Part shown: positions 18,224 to 27,466 of the stretch, one piece after another | Layout: each line of letters starts with the position of its first letter | How positions within the stretch are numbered: position 1 is the stretch's first letter | Notes under the pieces: model-generated | The model's database searches: none | The model's input: only the letters and a program-made list of their open reading frames with translations | Told to the model about the DNA's origin: nothing | Translations under genes and position numbers: made by a program | Source: Dactylosporangium vinaceum | Lineage (GTDB): Bacteria > Actinomycetota > Actinomycetes > Mycobacteriales > Micromonosporaceae | DNA: 64,000 nt | Assembly (NCBI RefSeq): GCF_019904175.1 | Contig: NZ_CP061913.1 | Coordinates: 10,416,001 to 10,480,000 of the forward strand | Reading direction: 5' to 3'

Positions 18224-18640
18224 CTACGGACCGGCGTCCTCGAACGCCTCGGTCAGCCATCCCCGCAGCCGCTCGTCCACCTGCCCGGCGCCGGTCAGCC
18301 GAACGACGTTGACGAACCGCCCGCGCCCGACCTCGTAGTGCCTGGCCACCCGCTCGTCGTCGACGGGCCGGGGGAGGTAGAGCTCGACGGACAGCGCGCG
18401 GGCCATGGGCCGGATCTCGGCCAGCTTGCGCTCCCGCTTGAGAAAGACTCCGACCTTCACGGCGTCCTCGTGCACGGGCCCGAGCGCCTCGAGCAGCCCG
18501 ATGATGGCGTCGTAGGCCGCGCGCTGATACCCGGGGCGGCCGGCGAAGGTCTCGTCGACGGTCCCGCCGGGCACGCAGACATGCCCCTGCCGAGCCCTAT
18601 CGAACTCCCGCTCACACTCGGGACAGATCCACCGCGCCAT
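18224..18640 (-). CDS. DUF5655-type protein with N-terminal zinc-ribbon motif
   Basis: 138 residues. The N-terminus 'WICPECEREFDRARQGHVC' gives two Cys pairs (or Cys2-His-Cys) suited to zinc. The remaining ~110 residues fit DUF5655 ('DAIIGLLEALGPVHEDAVKVGVFLKRERKLAEIRP...LSVELYLPRP...VNVVRLTGAGQVDERLRGWLTEAF'). Members are common small proteins of unknown biochemistry, sometimes grouped with DUF1801-like proteins. It may be cotranscribed with the membrane protein gene starting at 19186 (18-bp gap). Function unknown. Confidence 0.75.
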   Translation of the reverse strand: MARWICPECEREFDRARQGHVCVPGGTVDETFAGRPGYQRAAYDAIIGLLEALGPVHEDAVKVGVFLKRERKLAEIRPMARALSVELYLPRPVDDERVARHYEVGRGRFVNVVRLTGAGQVDERLRGWLTEAFEDAGP

Positions 18641-18658
18641 CAGCAGCGATGATAATCC

Positions 18659-19186
18659 TCACCGCAGCCGCCCGCCGCCGCACAGGGCGGCCAGCGCCGC
18701 CGCGGCGCCCAGGACCGCGAAGATCGTGACGAACGCGCTGCTCACGCGGAAGGTCTGCGCCACATCGCCGGACGACGCGATCTCCGGCACCGACTCGATG
18801 GTCTCGTCCAGCTCGGTGCGCCGCCGCCGCGCGGAGCCGTTGAGGTCGAGAGGGATCCGCTCACCATCGACGAGCCGCAGGTGTACTCCGAGCACGCCGA
18901 GCACCACCGCCCCGTCGACGAGGTGCCGCGGCACGTCGATGAGCTCGAACCGGTTGCGCACAGCGATCAGGTCCGGGTGCACGACCGCCCGGGTCGCCGG
19001 CCCGCCGCGTAGATACAGCAGCCCACTCAGCGCGGCCAGGCCGCCCCCGGCGGCGACGAGCACGTCTCCCGGGACCGGCCACCCGGCGAGCAGCGCCACC
19101 CCGGCCCCGGCCCAGGCCAGCCCGAGCACCACGTAAGCCCCGGCCGACGGCCCGCGAACCACCCGCGACGACTCCACGCCGACCAT
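18659..19186 (-). CDS. Small integral membrane protein, function unknown
   Basis: 175 residues. Two hydrophobic helices near the N-terminus (about 15-62, 'AGAYVVLGLAWAGAGVALLAG', 'LVAAGGGLAALSGLLYL') and one at the C-terminus (about 148-170, 'AFVTIFAVLGAAAALAALCGG'). The soluble middle (about 65-140, 'TRAVVHPDLIAVRNRFELIDVPRHLVDGA') resembles the bacterial PH-like domain of small actinobacterial membrane proteins, which is a tentative match. ATG start. Followed by DUF5655 on the same strand; no other context clue. Confidence 0.68.
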   Translation of the reverse strand: MVGVESSRVVRGPSAGAYVVLGLAWAGAGVALLAGWPVPGDVLVAAGGGLAALSGLLYLRGGPATRAVVHPDLIAVRNRFELIDVPRHLVDGAVVLGVLGVHLRLVDGERIPLDLNGSARRRRTELDETIESVPEIASSGDVAQTFRVSSAFVTIFAVLGAAAALAALCGGGRLR

Positions 19187-19230
19187 TCAACGGCACGCCG
19201 ACGGGAAGTCAACCGAGACGGGGACGCAAA

Positions 19231-19266
19231 CGAGGTGGCCACCCCGGGTGCGGGGCGGCCACCTCG
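19231..19266 (-). terminator. Hairpin terminator after the GH73 gene
   Basis: Sixteen-nt arms (19231-19246 / 19251-19266) with one mismatch and a 4-nt loop, 13 bp beyond the GH73 stop on the minus strand, followed by a short T-run. Confidence 0.8.
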
Positions 19267-19278
19267 GCCTGCGACGGA

Positions 19279-20163
19279 TCAGACCGCGAGGTCGTACCGG
19301 TACAGGTTGTACTTCGTCATGAGCGCCACGACCTTCGTCGTGTACTGCGGGTCGGTCGCGTACCCGCCCTTGTGGATCTCGGCGATGAACTGGTTCGGGT
19401 TGCCGGTGTAGTTGAAGGCCGCCGCGTAGCGCGACAGGGACTTCAGGTTGGCCCCGTGGTCACGGAAGGAGTCGACCGACGCGCGGTACGTGCGGAACGT
19501 CGCCACCGTCGTGACACAGGTGCCGGCGGCGTTGCACTCCTGGGTCGAGTACGACTTGCAGCCTGCCGCGTAAGGGCCCGGCGCGTTGTTGAAGCACTTC
19601 ATGCCGAAGAAGTTGCTGTCGTTCGCCGACAGGGAGCTGCGGCCCCAGCCCGACTCGAGGATCGCCTGCGCCAGCGTCACCGACGTCGGCACCTTGGTGT
19701 CGCGCTGGCTCTGCTGGGCGGCCGGGATCGAGGCGGCCAGGAACTGATCGTTGGTCATGGTGCCGGTCGGGCCCATCGGCACCGCGGCCACCGGGGCCGT
19801 GGTGGCCGGAGCCGGAGCGGGCGCGGCGACCGGGGCGCAGACGGGGAGCTTGGGGCTGCCCGAGACGTAGGCGTGGGAGATGTAGTCGCCGGCCGCGGTG
19901 CGGTCCCACTGGGCCGTCCGGCGGACGTTGCCGCGCAGGTACTGGCCGCTCACCTTGCAGGTGACCGTCAGCTTCTGCCGGTTCTTGATCGTGCGGGTCT
20001 GGCCGAACCAGTTGGCGGCGCCGGTACGAGCGGCGAGGGAGCCCTTGACGCGAACACTGACAACGGCGGCGTCGGCCGGTGCAGCGGCCACGACGAGCGT
20101 CGTGGCGGTCGCGGCAAGGGCCAGCGCCGGAGCGAAAACGTACTTCTTCAGGGAGCGCAGCAT
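19279..20163 (-). CDS. Secreted GH73-type N-acetylglucosaminidase
   Basis: 294 residues. Signal peptide (about 1-33, 'VVAAAPADA'), an SH3-like wall-binding module (about 34-110, 'VRVKGSLAARTGAANWFGQTRTIKNRQKLTV'), an Ala/Pro/Thr linker, then a GH73 domain (about 138-294) with 'FLAASIPAAQQSQRDTKVPTSVTLAQAILESGWG' (catalytic Glu in LESGWG) and 'NNFFG'-like 'DSNFFGMKC'. It cleaves peptidoglycan glycan strands; FlgJ's muramidase and autolysins belong to this family. It lies 40 bp downstream of the GGDEF gene, so it could be the last gene of the MCP run, and a wall-opening role near motility genes is plausible but unproven. Confidence 0.9.
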   Translation of the reverse strand: MLRSLKKYVFAPALALAATATTLVVAAAPADAAVVSVRVKGSLAARTGAANWFGQTRTIKNRQKLTVTCKVSGQYLRGNVRRTAQWDRTAAGDYISHAYVSGSPKLPVCAPVAAPAPAPATTAPVAAVPMGPTGTMTNDQFLAASIPAAQQSQRDTKVPTSVTLAQAILESGWGRSSLSANDSNFFGMKCFNNAPGPYAAGCKSYSTQECNAAGTCVTTVATFRTYRASVDSFRDHGANLKSLSRYAAAFNYTGNPNQFIAEIHKGGYATDPQYTTKVVALMTKYNLYRYDLAV

Positions 20164-20203
20164 CTGATCTCCGATAAGGGGTGGATTGACCCCTCAAAGA
20201 TCG

Positions 20204-22081
20204 TCAGCGGGCGTTGCGCGCCCCGTTCCCCGCCGGGTGCCATGCTGTTGCGAGCCCGACCCGGACACCCGCGGCGCGTAGGCGCTCGAGCGCGGCGGTG
20301 CCCTGCGGGACGAGCGTGAGCGCGCGCGGCGGCAGGTCGTGGCGGGCCAGTGTGGCCAGGACGGTGCCGGACAGTTGCGGGTCTCTGAGCGCGGTCACCG
20401 ACAGCGGCACGGCCACGCTGAAGCCGCCGGCCGCCGCGTCCGCGCACGCCCGGTCGAGCAGCCACGCGCCTATCGCCCTCACCAGCCCGGCGCTCTCGGC
20501 CGCGGCCAGCAGCGCCGCACCGTCGTGCGGGGGCCAGTCGATCCGGGCCGCGAAGAGCCCCGGCTCGAAGTCGATCCGGGTGTACTCCACGCGCAGTTCC
20601 CCGGCCGCGAACGCCCTCCGGAGCGCGTCCGAGCGGCGGGTCGCGTCGCGCAGCCCCGGCTCGAACGCGACGATCTGATTGCGCCCGGCCGCCTTGGCCG
20701 CATAGAGCGCCAGGTCGGCGTCGCGCAGCGGATCGGGTGAGCCCCGCAGCGGCAGCAGTCCGATGCTCGGCGTGACCACGAGCTCGCGACCGTCCTGTAC
20801 ATAGGGTTCACGCAGCACGTGCAGGATTTTCGACGGTACCGTCGCGGCGAATGTCGTCATGACGGCGAACTCGTCACCGCCGAGGCGCACGAGGACGTCC
20901 TCCGGCTCCACGGCGGACCGGAGCCGTTCGGCCACCGCGATCAGCAGCCGATCGCCAACGGGGTGGCCGTATGTGTCGTTGACGAGCTTGAACCCGTCGA
21001 GGTCGAGCAGGAGCAGCGTGCCGTCCGGCCGGGCCCGGAGTCGGTCCGCGAGCAGCGCCCGGTTGCCGAGGCCGGTGAGGGGGTCGTGGGTGGCTCGATA
21101 CGCGAGCTCGTCGGCCCGGTGCCGGGCCAGCCGGTTGATGAGCTGCATCCGCACCACCAGCAGCACCGCGAGGGTGCCGGCGAACACCGGCACGACCAGG
21201 CGCCGCCCGATCGTGGTGGCCCCGCTCTCCAGCGCGGTCACGATCGGCGCGACGAGCGAGAGCATCAACAGGAGCAGCAGTCTTGCGCGGGTACCGCTAC
21301 GGCTGCGCGCGGCCTCGATGTTCGCCCCGAGATCGCGCATGCTCGGGTGCAGGGTCGCCGCCGCGCACAGCGTGAACCAGGCCAGCCAGGCGGCGTCGGC
21401 CGGCCGGTCGAAGTCCGCGCCCGACAGGCCGTCCGCGTGCGACCAGAACAGGATGTCGGCGGCGAGCAGGAAGAACTGGGCGACCGTCAGCAGGGCCGCG
21501 GCCGGCGGGCGGGCCCCGGTGAACCACAGCCGGGTCGTCATGGCCACGATGACCAGGTCGCAGACCGGGAAGATCAGCCGGGTGGCGAGCTCGCCGGAGC
21601 CGAGGCCGAGCGCGGTGACCTGCGGCTCGACGAGGAAGCTCCACACCGGGATGGCGATCCCGACGGTCACGATCCCGGCGTCGATGAGCGACTCCCACGG
21701 CGGCCGCCCTCCACCTCGTCCGGCGAGGAGGAAGAGACCGGCGGTACCGAGGCCGAATGCGGTGTAGGAAAGCCAGTTGACGAAGAGCTCGTTCGACGGG
21801 GGCGGCAGCCGCAGCAGGTCCTGCCCGGCCCAGATCGCGTTCTGCGCGAACACGAGCGTGAGCGCGCCCCACAGCAGCAGCCAGGCTCGGCGCGCCGGAG
21901 GTCGGTTGCGGTGGACCCCGACGCCCGTCGCCACGGCCGCCGCCCCCTGCAGCGCCAGGCCGGTCAGGCGCGGGACCGGCCGGTCGTCCCACAGCGCCAC
22001 CGGTGACAGCACGGCCGCGACGACCAGGTATGCGCGCCACACGGTCCGGCTCAGCGACGGCGGCGCGGGCACCGGCCACAC
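20204..22081 (-). CDS. Membrane diguanylate cyclase with truncated EAL-like tail
   Basis: 625 residues. Eight to nine hydrophobic helices span about 10-325, forming a membrane sensor. The GGDEF domain (about 330-490) has 'THDPLTGLGNRALLADRL', 'LLDLDGFKLVNDTYGH' and an intact 'RLGGDEFAV' active site, so c-di-GMP synthesis is expected. An RxxD inhibitory site is not obvious. The last ~130 residues begin like an EAL domain ('LRRAFAAGELRVEYTRIDF') but lack the EAL motif and most metal ligands, so no phosphodiesterase activity is predicted. GTG start abuts the stop of the PAS kinase with no gap, suggesting translational coupling. Confidence 0.9.
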   Translation of the reverse strand: MWPVPAPPSLSRTVWRAYLVVAAVLSPVALWDDRPVPRLTGLALQGAAAVATGVGVHRNRPPARRAWLLLWGALTLVFAQNAIWAGQDLLRLPPPSNELFVNWLSYTAFGLGTAGLFLLAGRGGGRPPWESLIDAGIVTVGIAIPVWSFLVEPQVTALGLGSGELATRLIFPVCDLVIVAMTTRLWFTGARPPAAALLTVAQFFLLAADILFWSHADGLSGADFDRPADAAWLAWFTLCAAATLHPSMRDLGANIEAARSRSGTRARLLLLLMLSLVAPIVTALESGATTIGRRLVVPVFAGTLAVLLVVRMQLINRLARHRADELAYRATHDPLTGLGNRALLADRLRARPDGTLLLLDLDGFKLVNDTYGHPVGDRLLIAVAERLRSAVEPEDVLVRLGGDEFAVMTTFAATVPSKILHVLREPYVQDGRELVVTPSIGLLPLRGSPDPLRDADLALYAAKAAGRNQIVAFEPGLRDATRRSDALRRAFAAGELRVEYTRIDFEPGLFAARIDWPPHDGAALLAAAESAGLVRAIGAWLLDRACADAAAGGFSVAVPLSVTALRDPQLSGTVLATLARHDLPPRALTLVPQGTAALERLRAAGVRVGLATAWHPAGNGARNAR

Positions 22082-24112
22082 CTAGTTGACGGCGGAGCGG
22101 CACGGCAGCAGGCACGTGACGACAGTGCCCTGGCCGGTGGCGGGCGTGGCCCAGATCCGGCCGCCGTGCCGCTCCACAATGGTCTTGGTGATCGCCAGGC
22201 CGAGGCCGGTGCCCTGGCTCTGGTGCTCCTGGGAGCGGCTCGACCGGAAGAACTGCTCGAAGATCTGGTCGATCTCGTTCTCCGGGATGCCCATACCGGT
22301 GTCCGAGACGGTCAGGCGCACCTGCTCGCCGTCACCGTCGGCGCTCAGCCGCGCGCTGCCCCCGGCCGGGGTGAACTTCAGGGCGTTGTCGAGCAGGTTG
22401 ATGACCACGCGCTCGAGCTGGTCGCGGTCGCCGAAGACGACGAGCGGGTCGCTCGGCAGGTCGACCTCCAGCTCCACGTCGCGGCGGCCGCGCACCGTCT
22501 CGAGCGCCTCGAGCGCCCCGGAGACCACCGTGGCGATCTGGACCGGCCGCGCGTTGATCTTCACCGCGCCGGCCTCGATGCGCGAGAGCATCAGCAGGTC
22601 CTCGATGAGCGCGAGGAGGCGGCGGGCATTGCGCTCGACCGCGGCCAGCAGCCGGGCCTGGGCCGCGGCGACCGGGCCGGCGTCGCCGTCGACGATGACC
22701 TCGACGTTGCCCAGGATGCTTGTCAGCGGGGTGCGCAGCTCGTGGGAGACGGTGGCGACCAGGTCGGCCCGGACCTTGTCGAGCTCGCGGAGGCGGGCGG
22801 TGGCCTCGCGCTCCCGGTCGAGGGCGTGGCGCATGGCCTCGACGGTGCGCCGCTCGCGGGTGATGTCCCGGGCGACGTTGAGGTAGCCGCCGACCTCCCC
22901 GGACTCGTCCCGGATCACGCTGACGGTGCGGGCCACCGGCACCCACGAACCGTCTTTGCGTCGATACACGCCCTCGCGGGCCTCCGTGTCACCGGCCCGG
23001 GCGGGCGCGAAGACGTCCTCGAGAGAGCCCGGCTCGGCGTGGAAGTGCTGGAGGCCGGTGACGCCGACGACCTCGGCGGCGCTGTAGCCCAGCAGCCGCT
23101 CGGCCCCGGCGTTGAACACCGTCACCGTCCCGGCCCGGTCCACGCCGATGATGGCCTGCTCGGTCGCGGCCCTGAGCACGTCGGCGAAGAGCCGCTCGGT
23201 GCGCCGCTGCTCGGTGACGTCGATGCCGGTGCAGATCACGTGCGTGAACCGGCCGTCGTCGCCGGTCATGGCGGCGTTGCTCCAGACGATCCGGCGCCGC
23301 CCGTCCGGCACGATCCAGTCGCGCTCGGCGGTGCGCGGGAAGTGCACGGCGAGCGAGCCCCCCAGCGCGTGGGTGAGCGCGGCCTCCAGCTGGGCGCCGT
23401 CGTCCGCGGAGAGGCCGAGGTCGCGGTACGGCCGCCCGATGACGTCCGCGGCGACCCGCCCGGTCAGCTCCTCGCACCGGCGGTTGAACGCGGTGACCGT
23501 GCCGTCGCCGTCGACGACGAGCACCAGGAACCCGGTGGAGTCGAGGATGGCCTGGTTGAAGTCGCGGTCGCGGCGGGCCTCGCGGGTGGCCCGCATCAGC
23601 TCGCCGGTGGCGGTGCGGGCCCGGCGCGTCCAGCTCTGGGCGGCGGTGGCCACGATGACACCCATGGCGATGAGCAGCAGCCCGCGCCGCCACTCCGCCC
23701 GGATCATCTGGCTGCCGAGCGCGGCCGGCGCCACGACCACGACGGCCATCACCACGACGCCGATCGCGGTGGCGAGCCGGCCGTGGTACAGGCCCAGCCA
23801 CAGGACGGGCAGCAGGGCGAGCGGGCCGTTGCCGGCCGGGCCGCCGTCGGAGCCGAGATTGAGCAGCAGGACGACGCCGAAGTAGCCGAGCGGCGGCCCG
23901 GCCTCCAGCAGGACCGGCAGCCGTGACCACGGCACGACGACGACCAGGGCCAGCAGCACCGCGGTCAGGCCGACGGCCGCGATGAGCGCCGCCGGGTGCA
24001 CGGCCGGCGGCAGCAGTGCGACGGCGAAGGCCAGCACCGTCACGGCCAGGAACGGCAGGATCCGCTGCCAGCGGTCGGGCCTGCTCAACGTGTGCAGGTC
24101 ACCTTGGGGCAT
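22082..24112 (-). CDS. Membrane PAS-PAS sensor histidine kinase
   Basis: 676 residues. Five to six hydrophobic helices (about 18-160) make an N-terminal membrane module. Two PAS/PAC units follow ('ILDSTGFLVLVVDGDGTVTAFNRRCEEL...GIDVTEQRRTERL' and 'IIGVDRAGTVTVFNAGAERLLGYSAAEVVG...NVARDITRERRTVEAM'). HisKA is 'VATVSHELRTPLTSILGNVEVI'; HATPase_c has 'INLLDNALKFTPAGG', 'VSDTGMGIPENEIDQIFEQFF' and 'GTGLGLAITKTIVERHGG'. All catalytic motifs are present. It sits between the MCP (10-bp gap) and the GGDEF gene (no gap), so it is part of a sensory operon; no response regulator is encoded with it. Confidence 0.92.
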   Translation of the reverse strand: MPQGDLHTLSRPDRWQRILPFLAVTVLAFAVALLPPAVHPAALIAAVGLTAVLLALVVVVPWSRLPVLLEAGPPLGYFGVVLLLNLGSDGGPAGNGPLALLPVLWLGLYHGRLATAIGVVVMAVVVVAPAALGSQMIRAEWRRGLLLIAMGVIVATAAQSWTRRARTATGELMRATREARRDRDFNQAILDSTGFLVLVVDGDGTVTAFNRRCEELTGRVAADVIGRPYRDLGLSADDGAQLEAALTHALGGSLAVHFPRTAERDWIVPDGRRRIVWSNAAMTGDDGRFTHVICTGIDVTEQRRTERLFADVLRAATEQAIIGVDRAGTVTVFNAGAERLLGYSAAEVVGVTGLQHFHAEPGSLEDVFAPARAGDTEAREGVYRRKDGSWVPVARTVSVIRDESGEVGGYLNVARDITRERRTVEAMRHALDREREATARLRELDKVRADLVATVSHELRTPLTSILGNVEVIVDGDAGPVAAAQARLLAAVERNARRLLALIEDLLMLSRIEAGAVKINARPVQIATVVSGALEALETVRGRRDVELEVDLPSDPLVVFGDRDQLERVVINLLDNALKFTPAGGSARLSADGDGEQVRLTVSDTGMGIPENEIDQIFEQFFRSSRSQEHQSQGTGLGLAITKTIVERHGGRIWATPATGQGTVVTCLLPCRSAVN

Positions 24113-24121
24113 CGGTCGGCC

Positions 24122-25699
24122 TCAGAACCGGAACCGGGCGACGAGGCCGCTCATCTGCTCGGCCATCCCGGCCAGCTGGCGGGCCGCGGTGAGCGATGTG
24201 CCGGCCTCGTCGGTGTTGCGGGCGGCGACGCCGGCGATGTCGCCGATGGTCGCGGCTATCTCGTTGGTCCGGGTGGCGACGTCGCTCACGGTGCGGCTGG
24301 TCTCCTGCGTGGTCGCCGTCTGCTCCTCGACCGCGCTGGCGATGGTGACCTGGAAGTCGTTGATGCGCGCGATGATCGAGCCGATCTCCTCGATGGCGGC
24401 GATCGCCTGCTGGGCGTCGGCCTGGATGGTGTCGACCCGCGCGCCGATGTCCTCGGTGGCCCGGGCGGTCTCCTGGGCCAGCTCCTTCACCTCGCCGGCC
24501 ACCACCGCGAAGCCCTTGCCGAGCTCGCCGGCCCGGGCCGCCTCGATCGTCGCGTTGAGCGCGAGGAGGTTGGTCTGCTCGGCGATCGAGGTGATCACCT
24601 TGATGACGTTGCCGATCTCGGCCGAGGAGGCGCCGAGCCGGGCCATCGTCGCGTTGGTCTGCCCGGCCATCGCGACCGCGTCGCCGGCGACCCGCAGCGC
24701 CTCGTTGGCGTTGCGGGAGATCTCGGCGATGGAGCCGCTCATCTGCTCGCTGGCCGCGGCGAGCGTGTCGACGTTGAGGGAGACCTGGTTCGCGGCCTCG
24801 TTCGCGGCGCCGACGCGCCCGCTCGACTCACCGGCGGACGCGGCGATCCGCTGCGCGGAGCCGGACAGCTCCTCGGCTGAGCTTGCGACGGTGCCGGCGG
24901 ATGCCGAGAGCGATTTGACGGTACCGCGGACACTCTCGATTGCCTGATTGAGGTCTCGGGCCATCCGTCCGACCTCGTCGGTGGAGTCGACACCGCAGCT
25001 GCGCGAGAGATCGCCGCCGGCCATGTCGCGCAGCACACCGGAGACGGCCCGCAGCGGCACGATGATGCCGCGGGCGACGAGGATGCTTACCGCGACGATG
25101 AGCAGGATGCCGACGCCGCCGGCCAGCGACAGCCCGGTGATGGCCCGCACCCGCTCCCGTTCGACGGCGACCGCCGCGGCCTTCGCGTGCCCGCTGAGCA
25201 CGTCCCCGACCGCGGGGAGCTTCTCCTCGACTTCGGAGAAGGACGTCTGGAACTGGGTGTACCCCAGCCCGGTGCGCTGCCCGGCCGCGACCGCCTGCAC
25301 CACCTGGGTGGCCAGGTCGAGGTAGCGCACGACCGCCGGCTGCACCCCCTGCGCGGCGGCGCGCACGTCGGCGTCCATGCCCGGCCCGGTGAACAGCGTC
25401 ATCGCGCCGGTCAGGATCTTGGCGTGCTCGGTGAGGTCGCGCTGCGCCTCGGACACGTCGGTGCCGCCGGTCGTCGCGAGCAGCGCGCGCAGGACGTCGC
25501 CGCGGACCGCGTCGTGGGCCATGTCGGCCTCGAGCGTGGTGCGGGTCAGGCCGTTGAGCACCTGCAGCTGCCGGGCGCGGTCCCCGTCGGCGCCGAGCGC
25601 GCGGACGCCGATGGCGAGCAGGACGCTCACAGTGATGACGGCGAGCACGATGACGGTGCCGAGTTTGGCGGCGATCGGAAGGTTGCGCACCGCGGCCAT
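24122..25699 (-). CDS. Methyl-accepting chemotaxis protein
   Basis: 525 residues. Transmembrane helices at about 17-36 and 190-212 flank an extracytoplasmic ligand domain (about 37-190). HAMP follows ('[26 protein letters not shown]'), then the coiled-coil signalling domain with the highly conserved hairpin '[30 protein letters not shown]' pattern. No C-terminal CheR-binding pentapeptide is visible. It should report to a CheA/CheW complex not encoded here. A sigma-28-like promoter (25734-25761) reads into it, so expression should track flagellation. Confidence 0.95.
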   Translation of the reverse strand: MAAVRNLPIAAKLGTVIVLAVITVSVLLAIGVRALGADGDRARQLQVLNGLTRTTLEADMAHDAVRGDVLRALLATTGGTDVSEAQRDLTEHAKILTGAMTLFTGPGMDADVRAAAQGVQPAVVRYLDLATQVVQAVAAGQRTGLGYTQFQTSFSEVEEKLPAVGDVLSGHAKAAAVAVERERVRAITGLSLAGGVGILLIVAVSILVARGIIVPLRAVSGVLRDMAGGDLSRSCGVDSTDEVGRMARDLNQAIESVRGTVKSLSASAGTVASSAEELSGSAQRIAASAGESSGRVGAANEAANQVSLNVDTLAAASEQMSGSIAEISRNANEALRVAGDAVAMAGQTNATMARLGASSAEIGNVIKVITSIAEQTNLLALNATIEAARAGELGKGFAVVAGEVKELAQETARATEDIGARVDTIQADAQQAIAAIEEIGSIIARINDFQVTIASAVEEQTATTQETSRTVSDVATRTNEIAATIGDIAGVAARNTDEAGTSLTAARQLAGMAEQMSGLVARFRF

Positions 25700-25733
25700 C
25701 TGACGCCCTTCTCAAAGAATTTCTCCGCCCGGC

Positions 25734-25761
25734 CTATCGGCGCGGACGGAGAAATCTTGAG
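25734..25761 (-). promoter_or_regulatory. Sigma-28/FliA-type promoter for the MCP operon
   Basis: Reading the minus strand: CTCA (25761-25758), 16-nt spacer, GCCGATAG (25741-25734), about 35 bp upstream of the MCP start. It is the closest match in the window to the general FliA -10 consensus GCCGATAA. The same 16-nt spacing recurs at five other flagellar promoters here. Confidence 0.85.
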
Positions 25762-25782
25762 CAATCGGGTTTAGATCGGTGG

Positions 25783-26019
25783 TTACTTGGGTTCGGTGCG
25801 CAGCATTCGGCTCAGGGCGCGCACGGCGACGTCGCTGGGCGAGGCCGCTTCACGGTTGGCCTTCTGCAGCTCGCGGTACACCTCTTCACGGTGCACCTGG
25901 ATGCTGCGGGGCGCCTTGATGCCCAGCCGCACCACGTCGCCACGCACATCGAGCACGGTGACGACGACGTCGTCACCGACCATCACGCTTTCACCGGGAC
26001 GTCGGGTCAAGACGAGCAC
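25783..26019 (-). CDS. csrA: Carbon storage regulator CsrA
   Basis: 78 residues, normal CsrA length. '[37 protein letters not shown]' gives the N-terminal R-x-x-G-E-S RNA-binding strand, and '[17 protein letters not shown]' gives the helix. The C-terminal tail is longer than in E. coli. CsrA dimers bind GGA motifs and block translation. GTG start with AAGGAG upstream. It follows fliW by 82 bp in the flgN-flgK-flgL-fliW run, the same neighbourhood as in Bacillus. Flagellin leaders in this window carry GGA sites, so flagellin mRNA is the likely target. Confidence 0.96.
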   Translation of the reverse strand: MLVLTRRPGESVMVGDDVVVTVLDVRGDVVRLGIKAPRSIQVHREEVYRELQKANREAASPSDVAVRALSRMLRTEPK

Positions 26020-26101
26020 GGGCCGCTCCTTCCGTGGGCGATACGCGAACAGTATCCGAATTGTCGGGGCGGCCGGGCCGGAAAGCCCCGCGGGACCTCG
26101 T

Positions 26102-26527
26102 TCAGGCGACCATCAGCTTTTGACGGACCGGAAGGCCGCTGTGGCTCAGGATCAGCTGCACCGCGCGGCGGGTCCGCTGGTCGAGCACGATGGGAGCCAT
26201 CAGGTTGGCTGTCGCGTCCTCGGCACCGGCCTCGCCGGCGGTCACGACCAGGAGCACGAGCAGGTCGGCCTGGTCGGACACGCCGAGGGCGGCGAGGGTC
26301 TCGTCGTCGATCTCGGCCTCGTAGTCGGGGAAGAACTGCGTCGGCGGGACCACGAGAAAGCGCAGGCCGTCGGAGTCGACGGACTTGAGGGCGTACAGCA
26401 CGCCGGCGTCGTCGAGGCGGACGAGCACGAAGCGCCGATCCTCGGGGAAGCCCGGAATCGGCGCAACAAAGTCGATCACCGGCAGCGTGGTCGTCTCCCC
26501 CGGACTGTCAACGGTCGCGACGCTCAT
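26102..26527 (-). CDS. fliW: Flagellar assembly factor FliW
   Basis: 141 residues, typical length. Family features include '[46 protein letters not shown]', 'DLLVLLVVT' and '[20 protein letters not shown]'. In other bacteria FliW binds CsrA allosterically and is itself titrated by flagellin, coupling flagellin synthesis to export. Here it lies between flgL (32-bp gap) and csrA (82-bp gap) on the same strand, which supports that homeostatic loop. Confidence 0.96.
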   Translation of the reverse strand: MSVATVDSPGETTTLPVIDFVAPIPGFPEDRRFVLVRLDDAGVLYALKSVDSDGLRFLVVPPTQFFPDYEAEIDDETLAALGVSDQADLLVLLVVTAGEAGAEDATANLMAPIVLDQRTRRAVQLILSHSGLPVRQKLMVA

Positions 26528-26559
26528 AGATTCCTCACTGACTGGAGCCGCCGTGCGGT

Positions 26560-27450
26560 CTACCGCAGAAAGTCCACAAGCGACGGCTGGACGACCTTCG
26601 CGGTGGCGGCCAGCGCCGCCTGATAGGCGGTCTGCTGCAGGGACAGCTCGGTGATGGTCTTCGGCAGGTCGATGTCCTCGACATTGGACAGCTGGGTCCT
26701 CAGGTCGAGCACCCGGTTCTCCGCGGCCTGCTGCATTTGTGAAACCTGATTGTATCGGGATCCAACGCCCGAAAGCCCCGTCTGCACGCGTTTCTGCGCC
26801 GTGTCGACCTTGGCCAGGTCGCCCTGCAGCGCGGCCGGGTTGTTGCGCAGGTCGTCGGCGATCTGTCCGAGCGTCGTGAAGACATTGTTGGGGTCGGCGC
26901 CGAACACGGAGGCGGCGTCGGTGTCCACGCGCACTGTCGCGTTCGCGCCGATCGTACGGTTCACCTGACCCGTGTCGCCCTTGTACACGCCGTTCTGGTC
27001 GTAGGCGATGTTGCCGGCTGTGGTACCGCCGAAGATCGGCCGGTCCAGGTAGGTGGTGTTGGCCAGGTCGAGCAGCGAGCCACGCAGGTTGTCCATCTCC
27101 TGCGCGATCGCCTCGCGGGCCTGGGGGTCGCCGCCGGTGCCGCTGGACATGCCGGTCAGCACCAGCTCGCGGGCCCGGTTGAGTTGCGTCGAGGCGCTGG
27201 TGAGCGCCGTGTCGGCCTGGTTCAACCAGCCCATCCCGTCGTCGCCGTTGCGCGAGTACTGGTTCAGCGTCGCCATGTCGCTGCGGGTCTGCATGGCGAT
27301 GACCGCGCCGCCGGGCGAGTCCGACGCCTTGGTGATCTGCTTGCCGCTGGACAGCTGGTTCTGCAGGTCCTGGTTCTTCTGCAGGTTGACCTGCAGGTTG
27401 GCCAGGGTGTTCGTGGCCACCGAGCGCTCGGTGACGCGGAAGCCGGGCAT
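26560..27450 (-). CDS. flgL: Flagellar hook-filament junction protein FlgL (HAP3)
   Basis: 296 residues. N-terminal D0/D1 helix 'NTLANLQVNLQKNQDLQNQLSSGKQITKASDSPGGAVIAMQTRS' and C-terminal 'RVLDLRTQLSNVEDIDLPKTITELSLQQTAYQAALAATAKVVQPSLVDFL' are the flagellin-like ends that pack in the junction. The short centre agrees with FlgL. Lies 16 bp after flgK and is transcribed with it. Confidence 0.95.
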   Translation of the reverse strand: MPGFRVTERSVATNTLANLQVNLQKNQDLQNQLSSGKQITKASDSPGGAVIAMQTRSDMATLNQYSRNGDDGMGWLNQADTALTSASTQLNRARELVLTGMSSGTGGDPQAREAIAQEMDNLRGSLLDLANTTYLDRPIFGGTTAGNIAYDQNGVYKGDTGQVNRTIGANATVRVDTDAASVFGADPNNVFTTLGQIADDLRNNPAALQGDLAKVDTAQKRVQTGLSGVGSRYNQVSQMQQAAENRVLDLRTQLSNVEDIDLPKTITELSLQQTAYQAALAATAKVVQPSLVDFLR

Positions 27451-27466
27451 CCGTTCCCTCCCCCTA

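Noticed and set aside
20164-20203. Riboswitch upstream of the GH73 gene
   Set aside because: Wall-hydrolase genes in actinobacteria can have c-di-AMP riboswitches, but only 40 bp separate this gene from the GGDEF stop. Only a 6-bp hairpin fits there.
24840-25761. GCA(A/C)CCG-type activator box before the MCP promoter
   Set aside because: The best candidate matches only 10 of 14 positions and its distance to the -35 differs from that at flgB and motB.
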